From contig JAGZIN010000002.1 in NCBI GenBank assembly GCA_018366195.1, positions 62,001 through 126,000 on the forward strand: DNA of 64,000 bases. The letters run 5' to 3'. The notes below the pieces were generated by a model. That model was not told the origin of the DNA and did no database searches. It saw only the letters and a program-made list of their open reading frames with translations. This DNA comes from Butyricicoccus pullicaecorum. Lineage in GTDB: Bacteria > Bacillota > Clostridia > Oscillospirales > Butyricicoccaceae. The position numbers and the translations under genes are program-made. Shown here piece by piece: positions 1 to 8,003 of this stretch (positions are counted from its first letter, which is position 1; each line of letters begins with the position of its first letter).

Positions 1-47
1 TTATAGAATAAAGAGAAAGAATCGGATAGGGGAAGGACGTGTGTGTG

Positions 48-466
48 ATGCGGAAGAAAACAGGTCTTTTGCTTTTGACAGGGATTGCTGTTTGTCTAGT
101 ATGGGCGATGGGAGCACGATATTTCACCTTGCCCAAGCTGACCCCTTTGCGGTGCAAGATGTGGAAACCGTCATCATGTATCACCATATCGTGCCGGAGG
201 AAACATACAAAAAGGTCTTACAGGACCGAATCGCCATAGAAAAAGTGTATCAGACCCTCTATGACTTGCGTGTGCGGAACGGACTGGGCACGAAAATCAG
301 CGGGGCAGAACAGGTAAGCTTTGTCTTTTGCTGTGCCGATGGAACAGAATTTGAGGTGCAGACCACACAGGTGGAGGCGGGCACGCGGATATCCGATGCC
401 TACATAACGCATCAGGCGGTTTTGCCGCTCTGGTATGAATGTGGAGTGGAGCCGGAGCAGGCGTGA
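48..466 (+). pseudogene. Frameshifted small membrane-anchored protein, unknown family
   Basis: The N-terminus begins at ATG 48, 11 nt after GGAAGG, and encodes a positively charged start followed by a hydrophobic segment (KKTGLLLLTGIAVCLVWAMG), so a signal anchor is likely. After about residue 33 this frame becomes nonsense, while the frame used by a 141-codon ORF becomes sensible protein from the run DPFAVQDVETV to the stop at 464-466. Adding one base in the CCCC/TTT stretch near 138-145 joins the two into a 139-residue protein. I do not recognise the family. The only neighbour on this strand is outside the window. Either a real one-base deletion or a consensus error; a programmed frameshift is unlikely because no clear slippery heptamer plus stem is present. 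Confidence 0.55.
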
Positions 467-479
467 AGAACGGGCATAG

Positions 480-517
480 AGCCGGATTGCAAATGCTGCA
501 ATCCGGCTTGTTTTTTT
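480..517 (+). terminator. Intrinsic terminator
   Basis: A perfect 12-bp stem (480-491 with 497-508) closes a 5-nt loop and is followed by a run of seven T. It ends the first gene and lies 4 nt before the stop of the convergent SPFH gene. Confidence 0.9.
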
Positions 518-521
518 ATTT

Positions 522-1544
522 TTAATAGAGCGAGCCGCTGTTCACGACGGGTTGTGCGTCCTTGCTGCTGCATAGCACAATCATGAGATTGGAAACCATT
601 TGCGCCTTGCGTTCTTCATCAAGCTCTACGATTTGTCTCTCATTCAATTTGTCAAGTGCCATTTCCACCATGCCAACGGCACCGTCTACAATCATTTTGC
701 GTGCATCAATGACAGCCGAAGCCTGCTGGCGCTGGAGCATGACAGCCGCAATTTCAGGCGCATAGGCAAGATGGGTAATACGGGCTTCCAAAATTTCCAG
801 ACCAGCGGGTGCAACGCGTGCGGCAATCTCCTGCTTGAGATTTTCTGCAATTTCTTGCGCGGAGCCGCGCAGACTTTTTTCATCACTTCCGTCGTCTGCA
901 ACATCGTATGGATAGAGACGCACAATGTTGCGCAGGGCAGAGTCGCACTGGATAGACAGGAACTCCTGATAATTATCGACCTCAAAGACTGCTTTTGCCG
1001 TATCTGCAACGCGCCAGATGACCGCGATGCCAATGATGATGGGATTGCCCAGCAAATCATTGATTTTCTGCTTTTCATTGTTGAGCGTCATCGTTTTGAG
1101 CGAAATCTTTTTGCTCATGCGGGCAGAGCTTACGACAACCTTTCCTTTGGAAGCGGCTTCGGTTTCTGCTTTGCTCAGCTGTGCATTGATGCTTTCTGCT
1201 GCGGGATTGACAGCCGAACAGAAGGGATTGGTGAAATAAAATCCGGGGGTTTTGAGCGTGCCGGTATAGTGCCCGAACAGAGTCAGGACAAGCGCTTCAT
1301 TGGGCTTGATGACATGCAGACCCGTGAGAAGCAGCCATGAGGGCAGGGAGAGCCACAAAATACTGATGCCCATGAGGATACCAAAGAATAGAACATTGGT
1401 TTCCATGTATCCGGCGCTGATGACGATGGATAGGATTGCAAGGATACAGAGAACCAAATCGAGCATTAAAATCGAAAGTCCGCCGATGGGGTGCAGCTCC
1501 TTTTCTTCCGGAACGATAGGGACATCGGTTTGCTTGCTTGTCAT
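522..1544 (-). CDS. SPFH/band-7 domain membrane protein
   Basis: Membrane-anchored member of the SPFH (stomatin/prohibitin/flotillin) family, 340 residues. Two hydrophobic segments lie near residues 22-45 and 48-75, followed by the typical entry into the SPFH fold (PNEALVLTLFGHYTGTLKTP, then GFYFTNPF) and a long alpha-helical tail that carries the EARITHLAYAPEIA and LQRQQASAVIDARK signatures of the family. Such proteins form ring-like or cage-like membrane scaffolds; the client here is unknown. Start chosen at ATG 1544, seven nt after GAGGAG; a GTG nine bases upstream lies on top of the ribosome site and is rejected. The gene is monocistronic, has its own strong promoter, and the promoter carries a palindrome at the transcription start, so an unlinked repressor probably controls it. 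Confidence 0.9.
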   Translation of the reverse strand: MTSKQTDVPIVPEEKELHPIGGLSILMLDLVLCILAILSIVISAGYMETNVLFFGILMGISILWLSLPSWLLLTGLHVIKPNEALVLTLFGHYTGTLKTPGFYFTNPFCSAVNPAAESINAQLSKAETEAASKGKVVVSSARMSKKISLKTMTLNNEKQKINDLLGNPIIIGIAVIWRVADTAKAVFEVDNYQEFLSIQCDSALRNIVRLYPYDVADDGSDEKSLRGSAQEIAENLKQEIAARVAPAGLEILEARITHLAYAPEIAAVMLQRQQASAVIDARKMIVDGAVGMVEMALDKLNERQIVELDEERKAQMVSNLMIVLCSSKDAQPVVNSGSLY

Positions 1545-1567
1545 AAAAATCACTCCTCAAAAAAATA

Positions 1568-1617
1568 TGATATCAATTTGATATCACAATAATACACCTG
1601 CTCCGTTCCCTTGTCAA
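1568..1617 (-). promoter_or_regulatory. SPFH-gene promoter with palindromic operator
   Basis: Reading leftwards: TTGACA (1617-1612), exactly 17 nt, then TATTAT (1594-1589). Directly downstream lies a perfect 19-bp palindrome, TGATATCAA-T-TTGATATCA (1568-1586), placed over the expected transcription start. The position is that of a repressor operator. The cognate regulator is not visible next to the gene. Confidence 0.8.
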
Positions 1618-1654
1618 GCTGTATTTTGGAGTGCGCAGAAAAAAGCAGAACATA

Positions 1655-1705
1655 AAAAATCCGCTTCGATAACCCCTGAAAGGGCATCATCGAAACGGGT
1701 TTTAT
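1655..1705. terminator. Bidirectional terminator between SPFH promoter region and Lrp gene
   Basis: An imperfect long stem pairs CCGCTTCGAT (1661-1670) with ATCGAAACGG (1689-1698), with an inner CCCC/GGG pairing. T-rich runs flank both sides (TTTTATTTT on the plus strand, ATTTTTT on the minus strand). It ends the Lrp-type gene on the minus strand. Confidence 0.7.
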
Positions 1706-1706
1706 T

Positions 1707-2165
1707 TTAGTCTAAATGCTCCGGCAGCGTTGCAACCTCGTCTTTGATTGTTTTGAGGACAAAGTGAGTTTTGGTCGAGGACACACCGGGCATACTTTTG
1801 ATATTGCGGTGAATCTGCTCCAGACTGCTGGAGGAATCGGTTACAATTTTGAGCAGGAAGTCAAACTCGCCGGTCAGATAATGACACTCTGCGACATTGG
1901 GGTGCTGACGAATCATATCGACCAAGTCATCATAATATTTGGGGTGCTCCAGACTGACTTCCATCAGTGCGGTTAAATCATTGCCGACCTGTGTGGGGTC
2001 AATCAAAACGGTGTATTGCCGAATGATGCCCGAAGCTTCCATACGCCGGATACGCTCGATGACAGCGGAAACCGACAGATTTACTTTTTGGCTGATATCA
2101 GACGCTTTGCAGCGTGCGTTGATGCGCAGACAGCGCAAAATATCCAGATTGATGCGATCAATCAT
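1707..2165 (-). CDS. Lrp/AsnC family transcriptional regulator
   Basis: A 152-residue protein with the two-domain layout of the feast/famine regulators: an N-terminal winged helix-turn-helix (INLDILRCLRINARCKASDI, then VNLSVSAVIERIRRMEASGI) and a C-terminal RAM ligand-binding domain that includes the hallmark AECHYLTGEFDFLLKI. Family members sense amino acids and form octameric rings on DNA. Start taken at ATG 2165, 11 nt after GAGGTG, rather than the ATG nine codons upstream, because alignment-like features begin only here. It is monocistronic. The gdhA gene lies 3.4 kb away, so amino-acid-linked control of nitrogen genes is possible, but this is inference. Confidence 0.92.
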   Translation of the reverse strand: MIDRINLDILRCLRINARCKASDISQKVNLSVSAVIERIRRMEASGIIRQYTVLIDPTQVGNDLTALMEVSLEHPKYYDDLVDMIRQHPNVAECHYLTGEFDFLLKIVTDSSSSLEQIHRNIKSMPGVSSTKTHFVLKTIKDEVATLPEHLD

Positions 2166-2327
2166 AAAGGATAACACCTCACTTTGAATCATTGGGACGG
2201 AACCGAAGAAAATTTAGAATCATATCAAGAGAAAGGGCACATAAAAAAGATTTGTGTCTGTATAGTGTGTCTGTATAGATAGATGAGAAATCATCTTTTT
2301 TTATTATAACGCGAACGTTCGCCGCTG

Positions 2328-3263
2328 TCAAAAAAACCTGTCAGGAAGGCATAGGTCATGCGCTGGAATTTTATCCCACGAGAATTCAGAAATCAGTTCA
2401 GAGGGAGAGACCGAAAAGGGCTTGGGAATCAGCCCAGCGGAACAGGCGAGTGCACCGGTCAGCTCGGACGGGGTAAAGCGCTGACGCAGAACCCCGAGGT
2501 CCAAATCGGCATCTCGTTTGGAAAGCCGTCTGCCATTGGCGTCATTGAGCAAAGGAATATGGATAAACTGCGGCGGTGCAAAGCCAAGCAGCCGATGCAG
2601 CCAAATCTGTCGAGCTGTGGAGTCCAGCAAATCCCGACCGCGCACGACCTCCGTAACGCCTTCCCGTCCGTCATCGACGACAACAGCAAGCTGATAGGCA
2701 AATACACCGTCCGAACGCCGAATGATAAAATCCCCACATTCCTGTGTCAGGGATTGCTGACACGTCCCTTGCAGTCCATCGGTAAAGGTGATGATTTCCT
2801 CTGGGACACGAATACGCACCGCCGCGCCGCGCGTTTGACGTTTTTCAGAAATCTGTTCGGGTGTCAGACTGCGGCAGGTACCGGCATAAATCACCCGCCC
2901 ATCAGAGAGATGCGGGGCAGAGGCTGCATGCAGAGCCGCACGCGAACAAAAACAGAGATACAGAAGCCCTTGGGAGGACAGCACATCAAAATAATTCTGA
3001 TAGATTGCTGTGCGTTCGCTTTGGTAATAAGAACCGTCTGTGCCGCCCTTCGATGCACCGGCGTCCCAGTCCAGTCCCAGCCAAGAGAGGTCATCTTCGA
3101 TGATGTCGGCATAGGAACGGGGGCAGCGCTCAGGGTCAAGGTCCTCGATGCGCAAAATATAGGAGCCATGCTGACTGCGCACAGAAAGCCATGAGAGCAG
3201 GGCGCACAGCACGTTTCCGAGATGCATACGCCCACTTGGAGAGGGGGCAAATCGTCCAATCAA
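2328..3263 (-). CDS. gluQ: Glutamyl-queuosine tRNA(Asp) synthetase
   Basis: Class I aminoacyl-tRNA-synthetase paralogue that attaches glutamate to queuosine-34 of tRNA(Asp). The 311-residue protein has only the catalytic core and no anticodon-binding domain, which separates it from GltX. Visible motifs: IGRFAPSPSGRMHLGN (HIGH region) at residues 2-17, the adenylate-site RIEDLDPER, a zinc site of type CFC...YAGTC, and RLSKRDADLDL replacing KMSKS. The start is TTG 3263, nine nt after AAGGAG; the longer reading frame upstream runs back through the promoter and into the divergent gene. It is transcribed away from the GH3 gene, with back-to-back promoters between them. Confidence 0.93.
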   Translation of the reverse strand: MIGRFAPSPSGRMHLGNVLCALLSWLSVRSQHGSYILRIEDLDPERCPRSYADIIEDDLSWLGLDWDAGASKGGTDGSYYQSERTAIYQNYFDVLSSQGLLYLCFCSRAALHAASAPHLSDGRVIYAGTCRSLTPEQISEKRQTRGAAVRIRVPEEIITFTDGLQGTCQQSLTQECGDFIIRRSDGVFAYQLAVVVDDGREGVTEVVRGRDLLDSTARQIWLHRLLGFAPPQFIHIPLLNDANGRRLSKRDADLDLGVLRQRFTPSELTGALACSAGLIPKPFSVSPSELISEFSWDKIPAHDLCLPDRFF

Positions 3264-3336
3264 TGCGTTCAACTCCTTAAAAGAAAATAGGAAGCGATAT
3301 GGGGCAGGATTGGCTGACCCAAGGACAAGTATTTTT

Positions 3337-3342
3337 ATTATA
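3337..3342 (-). promoter_or_regulatory. gluQ promoter, extended -10
   Basis: On the minus strand TATAAT is preceded by TG plus one base (TATGCTATAAT), an extended -10 element. No good -35 is visible. The same TATGCTATAAT string occurs before the ApgM-type gene near 17311. Confidence 0.65.
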
Positions 3343-3403
3343 GCATAGGATATCTGATTGTGCATCTTTCCAAAAGAAAAAGACGTTCTGTTTCCTGCTG
3401 CTG

Positions 3404-3412
3404 TGGTATAAT
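3404..3412 (+). promoter_or_regulatory. nagZ-alkD operon promoter, extended -10
   Basis: TGGTATAAT (TATAAT at 3407-3412) lies 46 nt before the start codon of the GH3 gene. The -35 is weak, as is usual for extended -10 promoters. Confidence 0.65.
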
Positions 3413-3457
3413 GAAAAAAGCAGTCCGATATGACAAAGCACGAAAGGAAAGGAAGCC

Positions 3458-4663
3458 ATGAAGAGGAATACTGCAATTTTATGTGCAGCGCTGCTGGCGG
3501 CTGTGAGCGTTGCCGCATTTGTTTTTATCTTTCCAGCTGGAGGTCCGGCGCTTCCGGGAACCAGCATCTTGGACGATGCACCAAAACCAGCACATACACA
3601 ACCGGATACGATGGAAAAAATAGAGCCGAAAGAGGAAGAAGCTGCACGCGGCACACATCAGATGGACCCCCTGATCGCATCTATGACACGTGAAGAACAG
3701 GTTGCACAGCTGTTTTGGGTGCGTTGTCCCGATGAGGGGGCGGCAGAGCTGGTACAAACATATCAGCCCGCGGGTTATGTGCTGTTTGGGCGCGATTTTG
3801 AAAACAAGAGTCGGGAGGAGGTTGCACAAACCGTCCAATCCTATCAGGCAGCGGCAAAAATTCCACTGCTGATTGGAACCGATGAGGAGGGCGGCACGGT
3901 CGTGCGTGCCAGTGCGAACCGCGCACTCAGACGGTGGCCGTTTGAGTCTCCGCAGAGGGTCTATGAGAGGGGCGGTCTCCATGAGGTGGAAGCAGATACG
4001 GCAGAGAAGGATCGTTTTTTACAGGGGCTGGGAGTCAATGTCAATCTGGCACCGGTTGCAGACGTTTCTACCGATGCAAAGGATTTTATCTATCCACGTA
4101 CCATGGGGAAGGGCGCACAGGAAACGGCGGACTATGTAGGGGTTGTTGTGCGCACCATGAAAAATGATGGCATGGGAACCGTACTCAAGCACTTTCCCGG
4201 CTATGGCTCCAATGGAGATACCCATGCAGGAGCAGTCACGGACACGCGTCCGGCGGAGCGCTTTCATGAAGCGGATTTTTTGCCGTTTCGAGCGGGAATC
4301 CGGCAGGGGGCAGATGCCGTGCTTGTGAGTCATACCATCGTACAGGTTTTTGATGCCGCACACCCCGCGTCTTTAAGTCCGAATATCCATCAGATTTTGC
4401 GGGAAGAGCTTGGGTTTCAGGGCGTGATTGTAACAGATGACCTTGCGATGGAAGCACTCGCTCTGCCCGAAGGAGAGGCAGCGGTACAGGCTGTACAGGC
4501 GGGCAATGATTTGCTGTTGTCCTCCAATTTTGCGGTGCAATATCAGGCAGTTCTGAACGCGGTCAATCAAGGACAGATTTCGGAAAATACGCTGTATTAT
4601 GCACTTCGCCGTGTGCTGCAATGGAAATCTGATTTGGGACTGCTGCAAGCGGAGGGGGCATAA
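3458..4663 (+). CDS. nagZ: Glycoside hydrolase family 3 beta-N-acetylhexosaminidase
   Basis: A 401-residue exported or membrane-anchored GH3 enzyme. Residues 1-25 form a signal peptide or anchor (KRNTAILCAALLAAVSVAAF), followed by a proline-rich linker and the catalytic barrel from about residue 68. Family signatures present: the substrate-binding KHFPGYGSNGDTHAG, which carries the NagZ-type His of the acid/base dyad, and the nucleophile motif GVIVTDDLAMEAL. NagZ-type enzymes remove GlcNAc from muropeptides or other glycans; the outer location suggests use in wall turnover or scavenging. Start at ATG 3458 after AGGAAAGGAAG. The next gene follows after 3 nt, so the two are co-transcribed. Confidence 0.88.
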   Translation: MKRNTAILCAALLAAVSVAAFVFIFPAGGPALPGTSILDDAPKPAHTQPDTMEKIEPKEEEAARGTHQMDPLIASMTREEQVAQLFWVRCPDEGAAELVQTYQPAGYVLFGRDFENKSREEVAQTVQSYQAAAKIPLLIGTDEEGGTVVRASANRALRRWPFESPQRVYERGGLHEVEADTAEKDRFLQGLGVNVNLAPVADVSTDAKDFIYPRTMGKGAQETADYVGVVVRTMKNDGMGTVLKHFPGYGSNGDTHAGAVTDTRPAERFHEADFLPFRAGIRQGADAVLVSHTIVQVFDAAHPASLSPNIHQILREELGFQGVIVTDDLAMEALALPEGEAAVQAVQAGNDLLLSSNFAVQYQAVLNAVNQGQISENTLYYALRRVLQWKSDLGLLQAEGA

Positions 4664-4666
4664 TAT

Positions 4667-5380
4667 ATGGAGAGAGAACAGCTGAGAGCCTTGCTGCAAG
4701 AAAAGCAGGATACCGATTATCAGGCGTTTCAATATCGTTTGATTCCAAATGCAGGGGCGGTGGTGGGGGTTCGTATGCCTGTGCTTCATGCCATTGCAAA
4801 CAAAATGGTACGGGAGGACTGGCGTACATGGCTCGAAAGTACATGGACAGAAAGTTGGTATGAGGAGATTATGCTGCGTGCGCTTGTCATTGCGCGGGCG
4901 AAAATGCCGCTTGCGGAACGCCTGACACGGATACGGAATTTTGTACCGGAAATACAAAACTGGGCGATATGTGATGCGTTCTGCGCCGCGCTGCACATCA
5001 CAGAGCGAGATGCACTTTGGACGTTTTTACAGCCTTATTTACAGAGTGAGGCAGAATTTGCGGCGCGGTTCGGTGCGGTGATGCTGCTGCATAATTTTGT
5101 TACAGCAGAAGATTTGTCACGCACGCTGTCTGCGCTTGCCGAAATTCCGGCAGCAGGGTATCATGCACGCATGGGGATTGCATGGGCGCTCTCTGTATGC
5201 GGCGTTCGATTTCCGGAACAGACACTTTGCTTTTTAGAGACCGCCGAGTTGGAGGATTGGACATATAACAAGGCGCTGCAAAAGATGCTGGAATCGCGTC
5301 GCTTGCCGGAAGCATGGCGGCAGGCTGTGTGCGCACGGAAGTGCAAAACCCATCGCGGCGCGCAACATTCCAATGTATGA
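4667..5380 (+). CDS. DNA alkylation repair protein, AlkD-like HEAT-repeat family
   Basis: The 237-residue protein belongs to the HEAT-repeat DNA alkylation repair family (AlkC/AlkD fold), glycosylases that remove N3- and N7-alkylated purines. The recognisable N-terminal block is RLIPNAGAVVGVRMPVLHAI, followed by helical repeats with conserved Trp and Asp (EEIMLRALVIARAKMPLAER, then IQNWAICDAF). The length matches the family. ATG 4667 lies 3 nt after the stop of the hexosaminidase gene, inside TAATATATGG, so translation is probably coupled. The operon pairing has no obvious functional logic. A terminator follows at 5417. Confidence 0.85.
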   Translation: MEREQLRALLQEKQDTDYQAFQYRLIPNAGAVVGVRMPVLHAIANKMVREDWRTWLESTWTESWYEEIMLRALVIARAKMPLAERLTRIRNFVPEIQNWAICDAFCAALHITERDALWTFLQPYLQSEAEFAARFGAVMLLHNFVTAEDLSRTLSALAEIPAAGYHARMGIAWALSVCGVRFPEQTLCFLETAELEDWTYNKALQKMLESRRLPEAWRQAVCARKCKTHRGAQHSNV

Positions 5381-5416
5381 TCATACTGGACACAATGGAG
5401 ATGGACAGGGGAAAGA

Positions 5417-5458
5417 AAAAGAGATTCCAATGCCGAAAGACACTGGAATCTCTTTTTT
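5417..5458 (+). terminator. Intrinsic terminator of the nagZ-alkD operon
   Basis: A stem AAGAGATTCCA / TGGAATCTCTT encloses a 14-nt loop and is followed by six T. The A-run before it makes it usable on the other strand as well. Confidence 0.9.
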
Positions 5459-5529
5459 CCAATATATCGAAGGGAATTGAGATTTGTATGCTGAAAATCA
5501 AAATATCGCATTTGAAAAATAGCATACGA

Positions 5530-5563
5530 TGGGGTTACAAGCTCGGAATATGAGCGTAACCAT
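5530..5563 (-). terminator. Possible weak terminator of gdhA
   Basis: Downstream of the gdhA stop, GGTTAC...GTAACC with an inner GCTC/GAGC forms a hairpin on the minus strand. A T-run comes only about 12 nt later, so this is a weak candidate. Confidence 0.35.
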
Positions 5564-5606
5564 TGTCTGTGGCTGCGCAGCTTGCTTTGCTTGTCCGTCT
5601 GTCAAA

Positions 5607-6953
5607 TTAGTATGCAACACCCTGCCACAGCATCGCATCGCAAACCTTTTCAAAGCCTGCGATATTTGCGCCTGCAACGAGGTTGCCTTCCATACCATAT
5701 CGAGCGGCTGCATCTTTACAGGACTTGTAGATATTGACCATAATGCCGTGCAGCTTTTCGTCAACCTCCTCAAAGGTCCATGACAGACGCTGGCTGTTCT
5801 GGCTCATTTCCAGACCGGAGGTTGCAACACCGCCTGCATTGGCAGCCTTTGCCGGACCAAACTTAACACCAGCAGACTGGAATGTTTCCACAGCTTCCGG
5901 TGTGCAGGGCATATTTGCGCCCTCTGCGACAGCCTGTACACCGTTTGCAACCAGAGCCTTTGCTTCGTCTCCGTTCAGCTCGTTCTGCGTTGCACAGGGC
6001 AGTGCAATTTCACAGGGGATTGTCCAGATGCCGCGGTAGCCCTCTACATATTTTGCGGACGGTACATAGTCGAGGTAGGTCTTGATGCGTGCACGCTTGA
6101 CCTCCTTGATTTCCTGAATGACCTTGTAGTCAATGCCGTTTTCGTCCACAATATAACCGTTGGAATCGCTCATTGCAATGACCTTGCCGCCAAGCTGGGT
6201 CGCCTTTTGGCAGGCATACAGCGCAACATTGCCGGAACCGGAGATGACAACCCGTTTGCCTGCGAAGGAGGTATTCATATCGGAGAGCATTTCCTGCATA
6301 TAGTAGCAGACACCGTAGCCGGTTGCCTCTGTGCGTGCCAGAGAGCCACCGTAGGACAGACCCTTGCCAGTCAGTACGCCAGTAAATTCATTGCGCAGGC
6401 GCTTATACTGACCAAACAGATAGCCGATTTCACGTGCGCCTGTGCCAATATCACCAGCCGGTACGTCGGTATCCGGTCCGATGTGACGGGAAAGCTCGGT
6501 CATAAAGGACTGACAGAAGCGCATAATTTCATTGTCGCTCTTGCCCTTGGGGTCAAAGTCAGAGCCGCCCTTGCCGCCGCCCATTGGCAGACCGGTCAGG
6601 CTGTTTTTGAAAATCTGCTCAAAGCCCAAAAACTTGATGATGGACTGATTGACCGAGGGGTGCAGGCGGAGTCCGCCCTTGTAGGGACCGATTGCAGAAT
6701 TGAACTGGATACGCCAAGCGCGGTTTACCTGCACCTTTCCAGCGTCATCGACCCAAGAAACGCGGAAGTTGAGAATACGCTCCGGTTCTACGATGCGTTC
6801 GATAATGCCGTTCTTTTCGATTTCCGGACGGGCAGCAATCACAGGCTCCAGAGATTCAAAAACCTCACGGACTGCCTGAAGAAACTCCGGCTCATGTGCA
6901 TTGCGTGCAGCAAGACCTTCATAGACACGGTTCAGATATTCGCTCTTGAACAT
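5607..6953 (-). CDS. gdhA: NADP-specific glutamate dehydrogenase
   Basis: Cytosolic enzyme joining 2-oxoglutarate and ammonium to give glutamate. The 448-residue length fits the hexameric bacterial GdhA class. Visible signatures: GPYKGGLRLHPSVNQS, the substrate loop LTGLPMGGGKGGSDFDPKG with the catalytic Lys, DVPAGDIGTGAREIG, and the Rossmann motif VVISGSGNVALYA of the coenzyme domain. Start at ATG 6953, which has GGAGG 8 nt upstream; five codons of upstream reading frame are not used. It is monocistronic, with a strong promoter about 75 nt upstream and a structured untranslated leader, pointing to transcriptional control at initiation and possibly in the leader. Confidence 0.96.
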   Translation of the reverse strand: MFKSEYLNRVYEGLAARNAHEPEFLQAVREVFESLEPVIAARPEIEKNGIIERIVEPERILNFRVSWVDDAGKVQVNRAWRIQFNSAIGPYKGGLRLHPSVNQSIIKFLGFEQIFKNSLTGLPMGGGKGGSDFDPKGKSDNEIMRFCQSFMTELSRHIGPDTDVPAGDIGTGAREIGYLFGQYKRLRNEFTGVLTGKGLSYGGSLARTEATGYGVCYYMQEMLSDMNTSFAGKRVVISGSGNVALYACQKATQLGGKVIAMSDSNGYIVDENGIDYKVIQEIKEVKRARIKTYLDYVPSAKYVEGYRGIWTIPCEIALPCATQNELNGDEAKALVANGVQAVAEGANMPCTPEAVETFQSAGVKFGPAKAANAGGVATSGLEMSQNSQRLSWTFEEVDEKLHGIMVNIYKSCKDAAARYGMEGNLVAGANIAGFEKVCDAMLWQGVAY

Positions 6954-6964
6954 AATAATGACCT

Positions 6965-7029
6965 CCATATTGATTCAAACCACAGAAGCAGCGGGCTGCT
7001 GCTCTGTCAGGTTCCTAGTAGATGCCTTT
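6965..7029 (-). promoter_or_regulatory. Structured 5' leader of gdhA
   Basis: Between the -10 box and the ribosome site the transcript can form ACAGAgCAGCAGC-CC-GCTGCTtCTGT, a stable stem-loop (about 6985-7012). The arm GGTTTGAATCAAT just before the ribosome site is complementary, with one mismatch, to ATTGATTCGAACC, which overlaps the -35. The second arm lies in DNA only, so that pair would act as protein sites rather than RNA structure. No known riboswitch consensus is recognised. Confidence 0.45.
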
Positions 7030-7058
7030 ATTTTATCACGTGAGCGGGTTCGAATCAA
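7030..7058 (-). promoter_or_regulatory. gdhA promoter
   Basis: On the minus strand TTGATT (7058-7053), 17 nt, then TAAAAT (7035-7030) with TGA directly before it (extended -10). Confidence 0.75.
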
Positions 7059-7251
7059 TTACTTTTCCCTGATAAAACGTCAAAGATACGATGAAAATCT
7101 ATCTGCGATATGGGTATATTATCAGACAATTTGCATAAAATACGTGCTGTTTGCAGGAATCCTATCATTTTTATAGGGAATTTATGGAGAAATGCAGGAA
7201 TGATGTCTTTGTAATGGAGGGCTTGCTCTGCCGGAGATACTCCGCAAAAAC

Positions 7252-7294
7252 AAAAAATGCCTGCTTCCCCAAGAAAAGGCATGGGGAGACAGGC
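7252..7294 (-). terminator. Terminator of the DUF1836 gene
   Basis: On the minus strand GCCTG-t-CTCCCCA pairs with TGGGG-aa-GCAGGC across a 9-nt loop and is followed by ATTTTTT. The adjoining stretch 7059-7251 shows no supported gene. Confidence 0.8.
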
Positions 7295-7302
7295 GGGAAG
7301 AG

Positions 7303-7833
7303 TCATGATTTTTTCTGCTCTGCTGCACGTGCATCAATGATGGACTGGCACAGGCGCTGGAGATAGGTCGAGGCAGCGGACAGGGCGAGACAGAAGGTCA
7401 GTACTTCGTTGGGGTCGGACAAATCGGTATCCAGATAGGCAGTCAGTTCTTGCGGAATCATTTCCCGCAAATGCGCCTTGCTGCCCAAAAAGCGGTTGAA
7501 GCACTGCTCAAAATCCACATCGCTGCGCCCAATCAGCGCCTTGACATCGGAGAGGGAGAGGGTTTGCTTGAGATGATAGATGCAGAGCATTTGAATGATG
7601 TGCTGCCTTGTGTATTTTTTCCCCTTGACAGGAAGGAGCAGTTTTTCTTTGGAGTAGTTGTTAATCATGGTTTTGGTCAGCAGCTTGTCCTGCGGATAAC
7701 GCTTGTTTTCCGCCAATCCCTCATTAAATAGGGTGAGTACCTGGTCCATATAGAGATCCAGCATGGGAACGGCATCTGGTGTAATATCGTGATCCTGTAT
7801 GACTTCCTCAATAAGTGCAGATAAGTTTTTCAT
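7303..7833 (-). CDS. DUF1836 family protein
   Basis: A 176-residue cytosolic protein of the DUF1836 family, widespread in Bacillota and of unknown role. The central region (KKYTRQHIIQMLCIYHLKQT, then LSLSDVKALIG) resembles the MerR-like winged helix, where a DNA-binding wing is followed by a helix, so a regulatory role is plausible. The C-terminal third is helical with no catalytic motif. Start at ATG 7833, 11 nt after GGAGG; an out-of-frame ATG lies closer to the ribosome site but soon meets a stop (ATGACGAAATGA), so some re-initiation is conceivable. Monocistronic with its own terminator. Confidence 0.8.
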   Translation of the reverse strand: MKNLSALIEEVIQDHDITPDAVPMLDLYMDQVLTLFNEGLAENKRYPQDKLLTKTMINNYSKEKLLLPVKGKKYTRQHIIQMLCIYHLKQTLSLSDVKALIGRSDVDFEQCFNRFLGSKAHLREMIPQELTAYLDTDLSDPNEVLTFCLALSAASTYLQRLCQSIIDARAAEQKKS

Positions 7834-7930
7834 TTCGTCATTTTCCTCCCTGTTTGGAGAACCGCGCACATGATTTTATATGGTCTTGAAATTATTTTAT
7901 CGCAAACGGCAAGAACTTGCAAGAGGGTCG

Positions 7931-7958
7931 TTGCAATTCCGATGAAAAGTGGTAATAT
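7931..7958 (+). promoter_or_regulatory. Candidate promoter of the PAQR/hemolysin III gene
   Basis: TTGCAA (7931-7936), 16 nt, TAATAT (7953-7958), 45 nt upstream of the start codon. Confidence 0.5.
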
Positions 7959-8003
7959 AAATAAGATAATATCGTTTTAATAACCGTATAAGGGGGCGTG
8001 GAT

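Noticed and set aside
2311..2322. Perfect palindrome GCGAACGTTCGC as an SOS box
   Set aside because: Bacillota LexA sites need a 4-nt spacer between GAAC and GTTC; here they abut, and the position at the 3' end of gluQ is not regulatory.
5529..5783. Plus-strand 84-codon frame after the alkD terminator
   Set aside because: It overlaps gdhA in antisense and has no ribosome site.
7045..7060. GGGTTCGAATC near gdhA, which looks like a tRNA T-loop
   Set aside because: No complementary T-stem, acceptor or anticodon arm. It is one arm of the inverted repeat at the gdhA promoter.
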